Positions 42,515 through 51,925 are shown, numbered from the stretch's first letter. The stretch: 64,000 nucleotides of DNA from Paradesertivirga sp036399495 (GCA_036399495.1 DASWMZ010000059.1:1-64000); one strand, 5' to 3'. The notes: generated by a model not told the origin, from the sequence alone. Numbers and translations: made by a program.

Positions 42515-44911
42515 CTAATGCTTCCAAAACTTCCACCACTTCTTTTTAACCTCATCCGTATAATATCCCGATCCGGCATACCCCGAATAATCTGAATAAT
42601 AATATTGGCTATACCCACCACCTGAATAACTTGAAGTATAATAATTACTATGCAAAATATCATCACCGAAAGCATTCAGTACAATTACAACGTTCTTAAG
42701 GTCATATTCAGCACTTAGTTTATCGGCAATAGTTGCCGCATTAAAACGTGAGGCTCCCGAACGGATTACAAATAGGTTGACATCGGAATTTCTGATCAAT
42801 GGAATTGAATCGGAAACCAATCCGACCGGTGCCGTATCAACTAGGATATAGTCATACATACCTTTCAACTGATTCAGCAGATCCTTCATGATTTGTGAGT
42901 GTAAAAGTTCTGAAGGGTTTGGCGGTACTGGTCCGGCTGGAATAAAATCCAGCGTCTCGAGCTCTGTTTTGTGGATAATGTCTTTTAATTCCGACTGTTT
43001 AGAAAGGTAAGTACTTAGTCCGATGTTATTTTTGACATTAAAGGTTTTGTGGAGTTTTGAACGTCTTAAATCGGCCCCAATTAATACAACCTTTTTTTCA
43101 ATCAGTGAAAGTGTACTAGCCAGATTAACAGAAATAAACGATTTCCCTTCACCAGCTATTTCTGAAGTAATACAAATTACCTTTCTGTCTTTTTCTGAAG
43201 CAAGAAAGCTAAGATTTGTACGTACGGATCGCACGGACTCGGCGAATACTGATTTTGGTTGTTGAACCGATAATGCCTGACTATTATTCTGATCAATAAA
43301 CCCCGGAAATTTACGAACCACCCCGATAATCGGAATATTTGTTAAACCTTCAACCGTTTCCTTGTCGTAGATAAAAGGATTTAGAGCACGTACTAAAAAA
43401 ATAATGAGAATACCGAGAACAAGACCGGTTAGTAGTGCATTGGTATAAATTTTAGCAGGAACCGGAGAGATAATTGATGAAGATGTAGCCTGATTTACTA
43501 TCGTGGCACTCGGAACTACAGCCGCTTTTGTAATCTGCGCTTCCAATCGTTTCTCTGATAAGTAGGTAAACACCTTCTGGTTAATATCAAATTCCGATTG
43601 CAATTTCGCGAAATCACGTTCAGCACTTGGAATGTTATTTAATTCTTCCTGACTGGAATTGATCTGATTTAGAATATAGCGCTGATTTCGGACGTTTCTT
43701 TCCCGTGTAAGCCGGATGTTGTTAATGATAGCAGATCGATTATCCGAAATCTGTTTATCCACCTGTTGAATTGGCCCTGATGTTTCATTGTATTGAATTA
43801 ACTTTTTTTCACGCTCAACTATTAAGCTATTTAGTTGTGTTATTAATCCTGAAAGTAAGCCATTTTGAGCCTCATCGATACTGAAATTGATACTTACCTT
43901 GTCTTTATTGTTTTGAATTTGCTGTTCAAGCTGGTTGATAGCTATTTCTTGTAATCTTAGCGTCTGGAGTTGGGCTTGCTGCTCAGTATTTTTCTTAATA
44001 CTCAATTCAGTGCTTGTTGAGAGGTCGATCATTTTGTTGGTGCGCTTATATCGCTCAAGCGCACCACCCGACTGCTGGACCTTATCGTAGAGAAATTTTA
44101 ACTGCTTTTCTACGAATTCGATGGTTTGTGAGGCAGAGGTTCCTTTTTGCCTTACATCATAATCCACATATTCCTTCATGATGGCATTCACCATATCAAT
44201 GGCAAAGGCCGAATTTTTATCACTTAAAAAAAGCTGCATTACATTAGAGCTTTTGGCGGCTTCTTTTGTAGTTATGCCACCAGCTCTGCCTAAAAAGTCT
44301 TCCTTAGAATTAAATTGAAAGAAATATCCGGTTTTAATTGGATCAACACTCTTCACCCTAAATTGTATTCCGGGTATTGTTATTAACTCACCAATTTTAT
44401 ATACTTTCTCCTTATTTGTTGTTCCGTCCTGGTAGCTTATTCTGAAGCTGCGATTATCAATAGGATCAATGTCTACAGGCTTATGAAAGAAAGAGTTTGA
44501 ATCCTGTTTTATAATTTCAATGGGAAAAGGCTTATTGGGGTAAGCATCTGTAGTTCTTACTCTTCCTTTAAGGAAGTAAGATATTTTGTAATCCAAACGT
44601 CCAATAGCATTTAATAATACATCTCTTGATTGAATAACAAAAGTTTCTGATTGGATTTTATTATTTCTACCATAGCTTGATCCGCCACCTGAAAGGAGGT
44701 CGGTAAATTCCGACCTTTTCTCATCAAACTTTAATGATCCCGAAGTAGAATAAACTATGGGGGTGTACCAGAGATAAATATACGCTATCAATAAGGCACC
44801 CAAAATAGCACCTGCAATCCAATACCAACGGCTTGCCAGAATTTTAAAGACCTTAAAATAATCGACTCTTTGCTCTATTATGCGGCGGTCTTGAAGTTCC
44901 ACGTTGTTCAT
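42515..44911 (-). CDS. wzc: Wzc-type tyrosine kinase / chain-length regulator
   Basis: The 798-aa membrane protein joins a Wzz domain (first TM ~30-48, coiled coil, second TM before residue 510) to a BY-kinase. Kinase sites: Walker A EIAGEGKS (584-591), Walker A' GADLRRSK (612-619), Walker B YILVDTAP (688-695). The tail from about 757 has eleven tyrosines in 28 residues, then KKKWWKFWKH. The Tyr cluster is the usual autophosphorylation region. It controls polymer length and export with Wza. No low-molecular-weight phosphatase gene is in the window. Confidence 0.95.
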   Translation of the reverse strand: MNNVELQDRRIIEQRVDYFKVFKILASRWYWIAGAILGALLIAYIYLWYTPIVYSTSGSLKFDEKRSEFTDLLSGGGSSYGRNNKIQSETFVIQSRDVLLNAIGRLDYKISYFLKGRVRTTDAYPNKPFPIEIIKQDSNSFFHKPVDIDPIDNRSFRISYQDGTTNKEKVYKIGELITIPGIQFRVKSVDPIKTGYFFQFNSKEDFLGRAGGITTKEAAKSSNVMQLFLSDKNSAFAIDMVNAIMKEYVDYDVRQKGTSASQTIEFVEKQLKFLYDKVQQSGGALERYKRTNKMIDLSTSTELSIKKNTEQQAQLQTLRLQEIAINQLEQQIQNNKDKVSINFSIDEAQNGLLSGLITQLNSLIVEREKKLIQYNETSGPIQQVDKQISDNRSAIINNIRLTRERNVRNQRYILNQINSSQEELNNIPSAERDFAKLQSEFDINQKVFTYLSEKRLEAQITKAAVVPSATIVNQATSSSIISPVPAKIYTNALLTGLVLGILIIFLVRALNPFIYDKETVEGLTNIPIIGVVRKFPGFIDQNNSQALSVQQPKSVFAESVRSVRTNLSFLASEKDRKVICITSEIAGEGKSFISVNLASTLSLIEKKVVLIGADLRRSKLHKTFNVKNNIGLSTYLSKQSELKDIIHKTELETLDFIPAGPVPPNPSELLHSQIMKDLLNQLKGMYDYILVDTAPVGLVSDSIPLIRNSDVNLFVIRSGASRFNAATIADKLSAEYDLKNVVIVLNAFGDDILHSNYYTSSYSGGGYSQYYYSDYSGYAGSGYYTDEVKKKWWKFWKH

Positions 44912-45702
44912 TAACGTATATTATTAAGAATTACAATAGTGTTGAGAATAAGTAAAACCGGTTGAGCATAAGTCATAATAGTCTGAAATCTTTCAGACGC
45001 AGAATTTTTAGGTTCCAGATATAAAATATCATTATTCTGAAGAATAAGCTTTGGGCTAGCCAGACTGTTAATGTCTTTTAAATTTGCGTAAATAATTTCA
45101 GGATTACTCCGGTCGCCGCGAATGATTTTTAGCCTTTTAGGGTCTGCTCTTTCTGTTAGACCTCCTGCTTGACCTAGAATATCAATCACAGTGGAATAAT
45201 CTTTTTCAAGCAGGTAATTTCCTTGCGCTTTAAACTCGCCTAACAAGGTCACCTTAAGATTGATCACGCTTAGTTCAATAATTGGGTCCTTCAACAGTTT
45301 TTTCTCATAAAGCTCCTGTACTTTTTGAGTGGCTTCTCTGCGGGTTAATCCTCCTACCTGTACTTTGCCAATAACGGGCAGAATCACATTACCGTCCTGT
45401 TCGACGTAAAAGGATGATGGAGCAGCCGTTGGCCCTGAGCCACCGCCTGTACTAATATTTTGAGATCCGAATTCTACGTTTTGAAGGTTCTTAATAACCA
45501 GAAGATCGGCAGGTTTGATGTGGTAATACAGGTCTTTTGGGCCTTTGTCGTTGACAACGTGTACAGTCTTAAGTGTGTCTGCAATTGCATCGGTTTTGCT
45601 GGTAAAAAGCGCTTCTTTATACCGGGTTGCACAAGAGGAGAAAAATAAAACACTGAATAGCAAAAACAAAGCCTGCTTGTGCTTGAGGAGAGTTGAGAGC
45701 AT
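44911..45702 (-). CDS. wza: Wza-type polysaccharide export lipoprotein
   Basis: The 263-aa outer-membrane protein has a lipobox (FLLFSVLFFSSCATR) with the modified Cys near residue 24, then the polysaccharide export domain (YHIKPADLLVIKNL, VIGKVQVGGLTRREATQKVQEL) and SLBB-type repeat (VTLLGEFKAQGNYLL, TVIDILGQAGGLTERADP). It lies at the head of the locus and overlaps wzc by 1 nt. Wza is expected to form the exit channel with Wzc. A candidate -7 box lies just upstream. Confidence 0.95.
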   Translation of the reverse strand: MLSTLLKHKQALFLLFSVLFFSSCATRYKEALFTSKTDAIADTLKTVHVVNDKGPKDLYYHIKPADLLVIKNLQNVEFGSQNISTGGGSGPTAAPSSFYVEQDGNVILPVIGKVQVGGLTRREATQKVQELYEKKLLKDPIIELSVINLKVTLLGEFKAQGNYLLEKDYSTVIDILGQAGGLTERADPKRLKIIRGDRSNPEIIYANLKDINSLASPKLILQNNDILYLEPKNSASERFQTIMTYAQPVLLILNTIVILNNIR

Positions 45703-45731
45703 TTTAGAGTTTTGAAGCGTTATTATTATTT

Positions 45732-45739
45732 CAAAAATA
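45732..45739 (-). promoter_or_regulatory. Candidate -7 box for the EPS locus (wza)
   Basis: The minus strand reads TATTTTTG (TAnnTTTG), about 30 nt before the wza ATG. No TTTG -33 is seen at the right distance. The divergent gap to 45953 carries no other clear box. Confidence 0.4.
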
Positions 45740-45953
45740 ATGGAATTTTTAAGATTGTCGCTTTTTATAAATGGTTAAAAACTTTCTCAAGATACAAATT
45801 GTATGTAACCTTTTTAAATCTTTCTTAATTACCACATTACCTTTATCGGGCTTTTTTACGAAGATGCTCTTAATGAGGTTTCATTTTTTATAAGATATTT
45901 TAAAAAATAAATCGAGATTAGAGCAGGAATAATAGTACGTTAAAAAAGATATT

Positions 45954-46706
45954 TTGATAAAGATCTCCTTAATTACAGTAACCTATAATGCTGATAAGTT
46001 CTTAGAAGCTTGTTTTGCGTCTGTAAGAGTTCAGAAGGGTGTTAATTTAGAATATATCGTAATTGATGGCGGATCAACTGACAATACGCTTAAGATTGTT
46101 CAGGTAAACGGGAACCTGATTAGCCACTTCGTTTCTGAAAAGGATCAAGGCATGTATGACGCCTTGAACAAAGGTATCAACCTGGCAACCGGGGATGTTA
46201 TTGGAGTTCTCAACGCTGATGACATGCTAGCTTCTGATACCATCTTAAGACAAGTTTCTCTTAAGATGGACGAGTCAGGCGCAGACATATTATATGGCGA
46301 TTTAGACTATATCGACCCTGAGAATAATAATAAGATAATAAGACACTGGCGTTCCCGCCCGTATAAACGAGGGTTATTTCAATGGGGCTGGATGCCCGCA
46401 CATCCTACATTCTATGCGCGCAGAGAACTTTTTGAGCAGTACGGAAACTATCGGTTAGATATGGGTAGTGCCGCAGATTACGAATTAATGATCCGCTTCC
46501 TGCATAAGCATAAGGTTAAGGCAGTTTATTTGCCCGAGGTAATGGTTAAAATGCGTGCAGGGGGAATGAGTAACAATTCTTTAACTGCCCGACTAAAAGC
46601 TAATAAGGCAGATCGGGAAGCGATGAAAATAAATGGCTTGGAACATCCCTGGTTGGCAGCTTTACTTAAACCTATCAGAAAGATTCCGCAATTTTTAGGA
46701 TTCTAA
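45954..46706 (+). CDS. Glycosyltransferase family 2, WcaA/WcaE-like
   Basis: The 250-aa GT-A protein is read divergently from wza. The start is TTG at 45954 (MIKISLITVTYNADKFLEAC). IVIDGGSTDNTLKIV, the DxD VLNADDM, and ADILYGDLDYIDPENN, WMPAHPTFYARRELFE and GSAADYELMIRFL match GT2s acting in colanic-acid-like loci. It may add a sugar to the same polymer. The convergent gene on the right begins 5 bp later. Confidence 0.88.
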   Translation: MIKISLITVTYNADKFLEACFASVRVQKGVNLEYIVIDGGSTDNTLKIVQVNGNLISHFVSEKDQGMYDALNKGINLATGDVIGVLNADDMLASDTILRQVSLKMDESGADILYGDLDYIDPENNNKIIRHWRSRPYKRGLFQWGWMPAHPTFYARRELFEQYGNYRLDMGSAADYELMIRFLHKHKVKAVYLPEVMVKMRAGGMSNNSLTARLKANKADREAMKINGLEHPWLAALLKPIRKIPQFLGF

Positions 46707-46711
46707 AAAGC

Positions 46712-46927
46712 TTAGACCTCTTTAGGCGGATCTTTAACTGGTAAAACGGGTTGCTCTCTTTGTTCCTTATATTTCGCTATATCGCCAAAATCATCATCTT
46801 CTTTTGTGTATGTCAAGTCCTCAGACTTCACTACTGCTTCTTCATCATTTTCGGGATGCTTGATACCTTTTTGCTTTGAGTCCTTCGGCTCAAACTTTTC
46901 CGGTTTATCGCTTTGATTGTTTATCAT
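46712..46927 (-). CDS. Small hydrophilic protein of unknown function
   Basis: The 71-aa protein (start MINNQSDKPEKFEPKD, ATG 46925-46927) is rich in Lys, Glu, Asp and Pro, with no membrane or signal segment (HPENDEEAVVKSEDLTY). I recognise no family. Its composition resembles the disordered small proteins often seen in Sphingobacteriaceae. Coding status is likely but not certain. Confidence 0.55.
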   Translation of the reverse strand: MINNQSDKPEKFEPKDSKQKGIKHPENDEEAVVKSEDLTYTKEDDDFGDIAKYKEQREQPVLPVKDPPKEV

Positions 46928-47045
46928 GATCTTTTTAGATGAAACCACAAACGAGCTTAAAGGTTCATTTGTTTTAATAAAACACCTTTATCCTCGAAAA
47001 TTTTAATTCTCGTAAACATATTTTTTGCTTAATAGTTATGTAGCC

Positions 47046-47231
47046 ATGGAATGGATTTTATTGACAGATCGCTTGCCGGAACAAGCAAAAGATGTTCTTC
47101 TCTTTGATGGCGGACAAATTTATTTTGGCTATTTCAGTGAGATTTCAGAGAAATTCATCGTCGGTGATGATAAAGTGCAGATCAATGATTTTACACATTG
47201 GATGCCTTTACCTCCCTTTCCAAAAAAATAA
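47046..47231 (+). CDS. DUF551-like small protein
   Basis: The 61-aa protein from the ATG at 47046 (MEWILLTDRLPEQAKDVLLF) ends in HWMPLPPFPKK. WILLTDRLPE at the start and THWMPLP at the end are the DUF551 pattern. Family function is unknown to me; members often sit near phage or accessory genes. It is a short, intact gene. Confidence 0.7.
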   Translation: MEWILLTDRLPEQAKDVLLFDGGQIYFGYFSEISEKFIVGDDKVQINDFTHWMPLPPFPKK

Positions 47232-47268
47232 TTGTTCTAAATGTTAGCCTAAAAACAACACAACTAGG

Positions 47269-47679
47269 TTAAGTTGTCTTCGAATTAATTTTAAAAAAGA
47301 TTTCTTCCAGTTGCTCTGGCATTAAAGGTTTGCAATAAAAGCCAGCCAGGCCAGGTGTTTCTGCAGCTTGTTCTTCATCGTGAGGATCAATCGAAGATGT
47401 AACGAGAAATATTTCAGGAATTTTTTGCAGATTAGGTTTGAGGTCTTCCAGGAGAGTTAAAAATTCCCACGCACTCATAAATGGAGTGTTTAAGTCGAGT
47501 AATACCACGTCGGGTATCAAATTAAAATCATCTCGATTTCTTGTTAGAAAATTGAAGAAGTCAGCACAATTAGAAAAATTTAAAATTTTGCTATCTGGAT
47601 GGAGCTTTGTAAGGGAACGGTTGATAATGAACTGATAAATCTGATCGTCATCAACAACGGCAACTTTAAAAGGATTCAA
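47269..47679 (-). CDS. Receiver-only response regulator
   Basis: The 136-aa protein is a single CheY-like receiver. Acidic residues are at 10-12 (VVDDDQ), the phosphoacceptor Asp62 in VLLDLNTP, and Lys117 in FYCKPL. There is no output domain, so it probably relays within a phosphorelay or binds another protein. The start is TTG. No histidine kinase is adjacent. Confidence 0.9.
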   Translation of the reverse strand: MNPFKVAVVDDDQIYQFIINRSLTKLHPDSKILNFSNCADFFNFLTRNRDDFNLIPDVVLLDLNTPFMSAWEFLTLLEDLKPNLQKIPEIFLVTSSIDPHDEEQAAETPGLAGFYCKPLMPEQLEEIFFKINSKTT

Positions 47680-47771
47680 TAGTGTTTAATTACAATGGCA
47701 ATTTATTAAATAATATTTGGGGAGTTGCAACTTTGTGGAATTGTTGAAAAGTTTTAAGGGCAGAGATAAGG

Positions 47772-48263
47772 TTAGTTCGAAAGGCCTTTTAAGTCTTCAG
47801 CCGGAATGGAATCTAAATCACATGAAGCGAGTTTTTCTTTAGCAGCATCTTCCTGAGCAATCATTCCGGCCACAGTAGTTTCGGTAAGAATCTTTAAAGT
47901 GGCATCGCGTACATCCTTCATCACATCGCGGATACCGCAATAACCTTCATCAACACATTCTTCGCAGCGTTCGTAAAAATTTAAACTCACGCATGGCAGT
48001 AAAGCTATGGGTCCATCAATCACTCTGATAATTGCAGCCAGTTTAATTTCCTCTGCTTTTTTCATCAGGTAATAACCTCCCCCCGCACCTTTTTTACTTC
48101 CCAAAAAACCACCTCGTTTGAGCTCCAGTAAAATTGCTTCAAGAAATTTTTTAGGTAAGTGCTCTTGAGATGCTATTTCAGAAATTAGCATCGGGGTGTT
48201 AGCTTTATTTCTGGCAAGAGCCATTAATGCTTTAACTGCGTATTTGGTCTTCTTTGTTAACAA
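47772..48263 (-). CDS. Rrf2-family transcriptional regulator
   Basis: The 163-aa protein starts with TTG as MLTKKTKYAVKALMALARN. It has the Rrf2 winged helix (LISEIASQEHLPKKFLEAIL, GSKKGAGGGYYLMK) and a Cys cluster C91, C100, C103, C109 suited to an Fe-S cluster. It lies just downstream of the siroheme/TSUP gene in the sulfite-reduction cluster and is a natural candidate to control it, though its own promoter box is nearby. Confidence 0.92.
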   Translation of the reverse strand: MLTKKTKYAVKALMALARNKANTPMLISEIASQEHLPKKFLEAILLELKRGGFLGSKKGAGGGYYLMKKAEEIKLAAIIRVIDGPIALLPCVSLNFYERCEECVDEGYCGIRDVMKDVRDATLKILTETTVAGMIAQEDAAKEKLASCDLDSIPAEDLKGLSN

Positions 48264-48286
48264 AGCTGTCTATAGGGCTGGTATAT

Positions 48287-48294
48287 CAAATATA
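48287..48294 (-). promoter_or_regulatory. Candidate -7 box for the Rrf2 gene
   Basis: Minus strand TATATTTG fits TAnnTTTG, some 24 nt before the TTG start of the Rrf2 gene, in the gap after the siroheme/TSUP gene. A -33 box is not clear. Confidence 0.4.
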
Positions 48295-48302
48295 ACATTT
48301 TA

Positions 48303-49817
48303 TTAAACATACCGACTTAAGGTATACAAGGAAACAATAATAATTACGATACCTACAATGAGCATTATTGTTTTAACAGGAAGTTTGCTGGCGAAACTCG
48401 CAGCAATAGGAGCAGCAATCATTCCGCCTAAAATTAAACCCAAAATAATCTGGAAATAATTAGCCATTCCCAGGAAAATACTAAACGTAACCGAGCTTGA
48501 GAAAGCCACAAAAAACTCAGCGAGATTTACCGATCCGATGGTAAAACGCGCGTTTCTTCCCCCAGCCAACAGGGTAGAGGTTACTATTGGTCCCCAGCCA
48601 CCGCCACCAATCGAGTCTAGGAAGCCGCCACAAATTGCAAGAATACCCACGTTCTTTGTTTTTTTCTTTCTGCGTTTTACCGCAAGTGCCTTTCTGATGA
48701 TAATAGCACCAAGAATCATTGTATAAGTGGAAACCAGTGGCTTTATATAGTAGTTATATTCTTCAAGCGATGTGAGAATATATGCTCCTAAAATGGCGCC
48801 GATTATTCCGGGCAGAAGTAACGTTTTAAAGAGTTTGCTGTTAACGTTACCAAACCGCAAATGCATCAATCCGGAAACTCCGGAAGTAAAAATTTCTGAG
48901 GTGTGAACGCTTGCACTTGCCGCTGCTGCGGGAACACCAAACGACATTAGAAACGTGGTGGCACTTACACCATACGCCATTCCAAGCGCGCCATCAATCA
49001 TTTGTGCGATAAAACCGCCCAAGATGTAGATAAAAATCTCTGAGGTAACTTGCTGACTCACCCATTGTGAAGCCGTTGAAATAGAATCGAAATTTACGTA
49101 GGTAAACAGAAGATGTCCCATAACCATCAGGCAAACAGCTGCCCCGGCGTAGAGAAGGTAATGAACAACTTTTTTGTGCTCCTTAGTTTCAGGCTCGGTT
49201 TTTACAGCAAGTACCGAAGTAATGTCGTTTAATTGCCGAACTTTGTCAGAAAAATCTCCGCCTAATTTTTGCCGGATCTTTTCCATATTATCCAGCACCT
49301 CATCCATTTCATGTGGGAAAGCTTCATTTAACACTTCCTTAACACGCTTTGCTATGGTGGGTGATTTTCCGTTTGTAGAAATGGCAATCTTGAGATTTCC
49401 TTTCTGAACTACTGAACTCAAATAGAAATCACAAAGTTCCGGCTTGTCGGCAACGTTGGTAAGCACTCCTTTATCCAGACATGCCGAATGGATCTCGTAA
49501 CTTATTTCCCTATCATTAATCGCGATAATGGCTAAGTCGATACCTTCAAGATCGGAAGGAATAAAGGCACGTTCTTCAAAATGGATACGGCGTTCTTCGA
49601 TAAACGCTTTAACGGCAGGGCACAGCTCCGGAGCAACCAATCTGACATTTGCCTTTGGGCTATTTTGATATATAGCAGTCAGTTTTTCTGTCGCTACATA
49701 CCCACCACCAACTAACAAAATCGTTAACTTCTCCAGCTTTAAAAAAACAGGGAATAGCGTATTATGCTCCTTATAAGCATCACTCACTAAATGGCTTTCT
49801 GTAACCGTACCCGACAT
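48303..49817 (-). CDS. Siroheme synthase N-domain fused to a TSUP-family transporter
   Basis: The 504-aa protein has two parts. Residues 1-205 match the CysG-N / Met8p dehydrogenase-ferrochelatase: LEKLTILLVGGGYVATEKLT (GGGY at 37-40), VADKPELCDFYLSSVVQKGN and ISTNGKSPTIAKRVKEVL. From ~216 a TauE/SafE domain runs with about eight helices (DGALGMAYGVSATTFLMSF, SVHTSEIFTSGVSGLMHL, GGFLDSIGGGGWGPIVTS). The fusion could couple siroheme supply to sulfite/sulfonate flux. It begins 5 bp after the sulfite reductase gene, so the two are co-transcribed. Confidence 0.9.
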   Translation of the reverse strand: MSGTVTESHLVSDAYKEHNTLFPVFLKLEKLTILLVGGGYVATEKLTAIYQNSPKANVRLVAPELCPAVKAFIEERRIHFEERAFIPSDLEGIDLAIIAINDREISYEIHSACLDKGVLTNVADKPELCDFYLSSVVQKGNLKIAISTNGKSPTIAKRVKEVLNEAFPHEMDEVLDNMEKIRQKLGGDFSDKVRQLNDITSVLAVKTEPETKEHKKVVHYLLYAGAAVCLMVMGHLLFTYVNFDSISTASQWVSQQVTSEIFIYILGGFIAQMIDGALGMAYGVSATTFLMSFGVPAAAASASVHTSEIFTSGVSGLMHLRFGNVNSKLFKTLLLPGIIGAILGAYILTSLEEYNYYIKPLVSTYTMILGAIIIRKALAVKRRKKKTKNVGILAICGGFLDSIGGGGWGPIVTSTLLAGGRNARFTIGSVNLAEFFVAFSSSVTFSIFLGMANYFQIILGLILGGMIAAPIAASFASKLPVKTIMLIVGIVIIIVSLYTLSRYV

Positions 49818-49822
49818 TTCGC

Positions 49823-51925
49823 TTATTGGGTAACTAATTGTGCATTGCGGAATTCGGTAAGCTGCTGCTTGAATAATTTTGACTGATTAATATAGTATTC
49901 AGCGAACTCTTCACCAGGTTCCTGGGTGTTTAGTTGGTAAACTAAATCCTGAAATCCTACGTCTAGTTTAATTCTGCCAGTTGCAACAAAATGCTCGTCG
50001 AAATCTTTAATAATTCCTGCCTGGGTATTTGTCTTTTTGTCTTCGGCTACTAATAACGCTTTCGCGGAATGAATGAAACCGGTATATGCGTAATAGATGG
50101 CATCCGAGTAATCTCCAACAGAAAAAGATTCGTCAGCTTTTTGAAGTTTCTCTTCAGCTTCGATCAATAAAACAGCAATTAAGTCGATCATTACGCTGGC
50201 ACATTCGCCAACACCAATGGCTGGTTTGTAAGGTTCTTCCTGCTCCCAGTCAATAAAATCCTCCGGCGTTATGCCGTCATGTTTTGATAAGGGGCTTAAT
50301 AAATCGTAAAAATAGATCTTACCCTGACGGTTATAATACTGATTAAATAGCTCGCCTTCAAAAGCATTTTTGTGATAATCTTCTAAAACATCTCTTAATA
50401 CTTGAGGGCCACGTCTGCTGGGTACTTTAACAATCTTTTCAGAGGCTACACCGTGTCCGTCACCGGTACTACCGCCGCCCAATAAAACCTGTAGGGCAGG
50501 GGCAACCAATGGTCCAATCTTCATGCTTGAGCCGTGGAAGCCAATAGCTGTCATGGCGTGCTGACCGCAAGCATTGATACAGCCGCTTATTTTAATGGTA
50601 ATGTCTTTGTTGTAAATTAGATCCGGATATTCTTCAAGTATTACTCTTTCCAGCTCACGTGTGATTCCGGTGCTGTTTGAAATACCTAAATTACAAGTGT
50701 CCGTTCCGGGGCATGAAGTTACATCGGCAACGCTTTCAAAACCAGGATTTGCAAGGCCAAGTTCATTTAACCTTTCAAATACATAAGGAAGATTCTCTTC
50801 TTTCACAAAGCGGATGCGCATTCCCTGATTTTGCGTTAAACGGATATCATCTGCGGCAACTTCTCGGATAACGTTTATCAGTTTTCTTGCGACAGGAGTT
50901 TTGATATCACCGTTTTGAATTTTAAGTCCAACAGATACATAACCTGCCTGCTTTTGGGGATACACATTAGTTTTTAACCATTGCTCATATCTAAGCGGAT
51001 TGGTGATCTCAGGTATGGGAAGCGTAACGTTCGGTATAACCGGCGAACTGTTAATAGTTCTGTCTATTTTAAAAACCTTAGCTTTTAACGCAAGTTGCTC
51101 TTTGCTTGCAAGCTCCAATAATGTTTCTCTTCCAATATCCTGGATAAGATATTTCATGCGAGCTTTCATGCGCTTGGCGCGTTCGCCATAACGATCAAAA
51201 ACACGGATTATCGACTCAGCAAAAGGAATTATATAATCTTCATGGATAAATTCTGAAGCCAACTCGGCAATATGAGGCTGAGAACCAAGTCCGCCGCCGA
51301 ACATTACTTTAAAGCCGCGCACCTCTTCGCCGTTTTCAATTTTTACTTTGGGGATAAATCCTAAATCGTGTATATAAGCATAAGCTGTATCTTTTTCTGA
51401 TGATGAAAACGCGATCTTAAATTTACGCCCCATATCCTGGCAAATTGGATTTCTCAAAAGGAACTCAAAGAAAGCGTGAGCATAAGGCGTTACATCAAAT
51501 GGTTCTTCGGGGTCTACTCCCGCTACAGCGGATGCGGTAACGTTTCTAACGGTATTTCCGCAAGCCTCCCGAAGTGTGATAGAATCCTGCTCGAGCTCTG
51601 CCCATAATTCAGGGGTACGCTCAAGGCTTACAAAATGTATTTGAATATCCTGACGAGTTGTGATATGCAGATTTCCTGTGGCGTATTTATCAGATACATC
51701 TGAAATTCGTTCAAGTTGCTTCAAGGTAACTCTTCCATAAGGAAGTTTGATCCGAATCATCTGAACGCCCGGCTGGCGTTGACCGTAAATGCCTCTGGCT
51801 AACCTTAAGCTTCTGAATTTTTCCTCGTGAATTTCACCATCACGGAACATCCGAATCTTTTTTTCCAGGTCAATGATGTCTTTTTCAACGATCGGATTTT
51901 CTAGTTCAGTTCTGAAGCTCTGCAT
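49823..51925 (-). CDS. Sulfite/nitrite reductase with C-terminal HEPN-like domain
   Basis: With the ATG at 51923-51925 the protein has 700 aa. It is a siroheme sulfite/nitrite reductase: the siroheme/4Fe-4S ligands are Cys405, Cys411, Cys449 and Cys453 (CPGTDTC ... GCINAC). Sites ITTRQDIQIHFVS and GNTVRNVTAS are typical. About 120 residues at the end (from ~575) form a helix-rich HEPN-like part: LLIEAEEKLQKADESFSVGD, YSDAIYYAYTGFIHSAKALL. Assimilatory sulfite reduction is favoured by the siroheme/TSUP and Rrf2 neighbours. A TTG start 10 codons upstream is possible. Confidence 0.92.
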   Translation of the reverse strand: MQSFRTELENPIVEKDIIDLEKKIRMFRDGEIHEEKFRSLRLARGIYGQRQPGVQMIRIKLPYGRVTLKQLERISDVSDKYATGNLHITTRQDIQIHFVSLERTPELWAELEQDSITLREACGNTVRNVTASAVAGVDPEEPFDVTPYAHAFFEFLLRNPICQDMGRKFKIAFSSSEKDTAYAYIHDLGFIPKVKIENGEEVRGFKVMFGGGLGSQPHIAELASEFIHEDYIIPFAESIIRVFDRYGERAKRMKARMKYLIQDIGRETLLELASKEQLALKAKVFKIDRTINSSPVIPNVTLPIPEITNPLRYEQWLKTNVYPQKQAGYVSVGLKIQNGDIKTPVARKLINVIREVAADDIRLTQNQGMRIRFVKEENLPYVFERLNELGLANPGFESVADVTSCPGTDTCNLGISNSTGITRELERVILEEYPDLIYNKDITIKISGCINACGQHAMTAIGFHGSSMKIGPLVAPALQVLLGGGSTGDGHGVASEKIVKVPSRRGPQVLRDVLEDYHKNAFEGELFNQYYNRQGKIYFYDLLSPLSKHDGITPEDFIDWEQEEPYKPAIGVGECASVMIDLIAVLLIEAEEKLQKADESFSVGDYSDAIYYAYTGFIHSAKALLVAEDKKTNTQAGIIKDFDEHFVATGRIKLDVGFQDLVYQLNTQEPGEEFAEYYINQSKLFKQQLTEFRNAQLVTQ

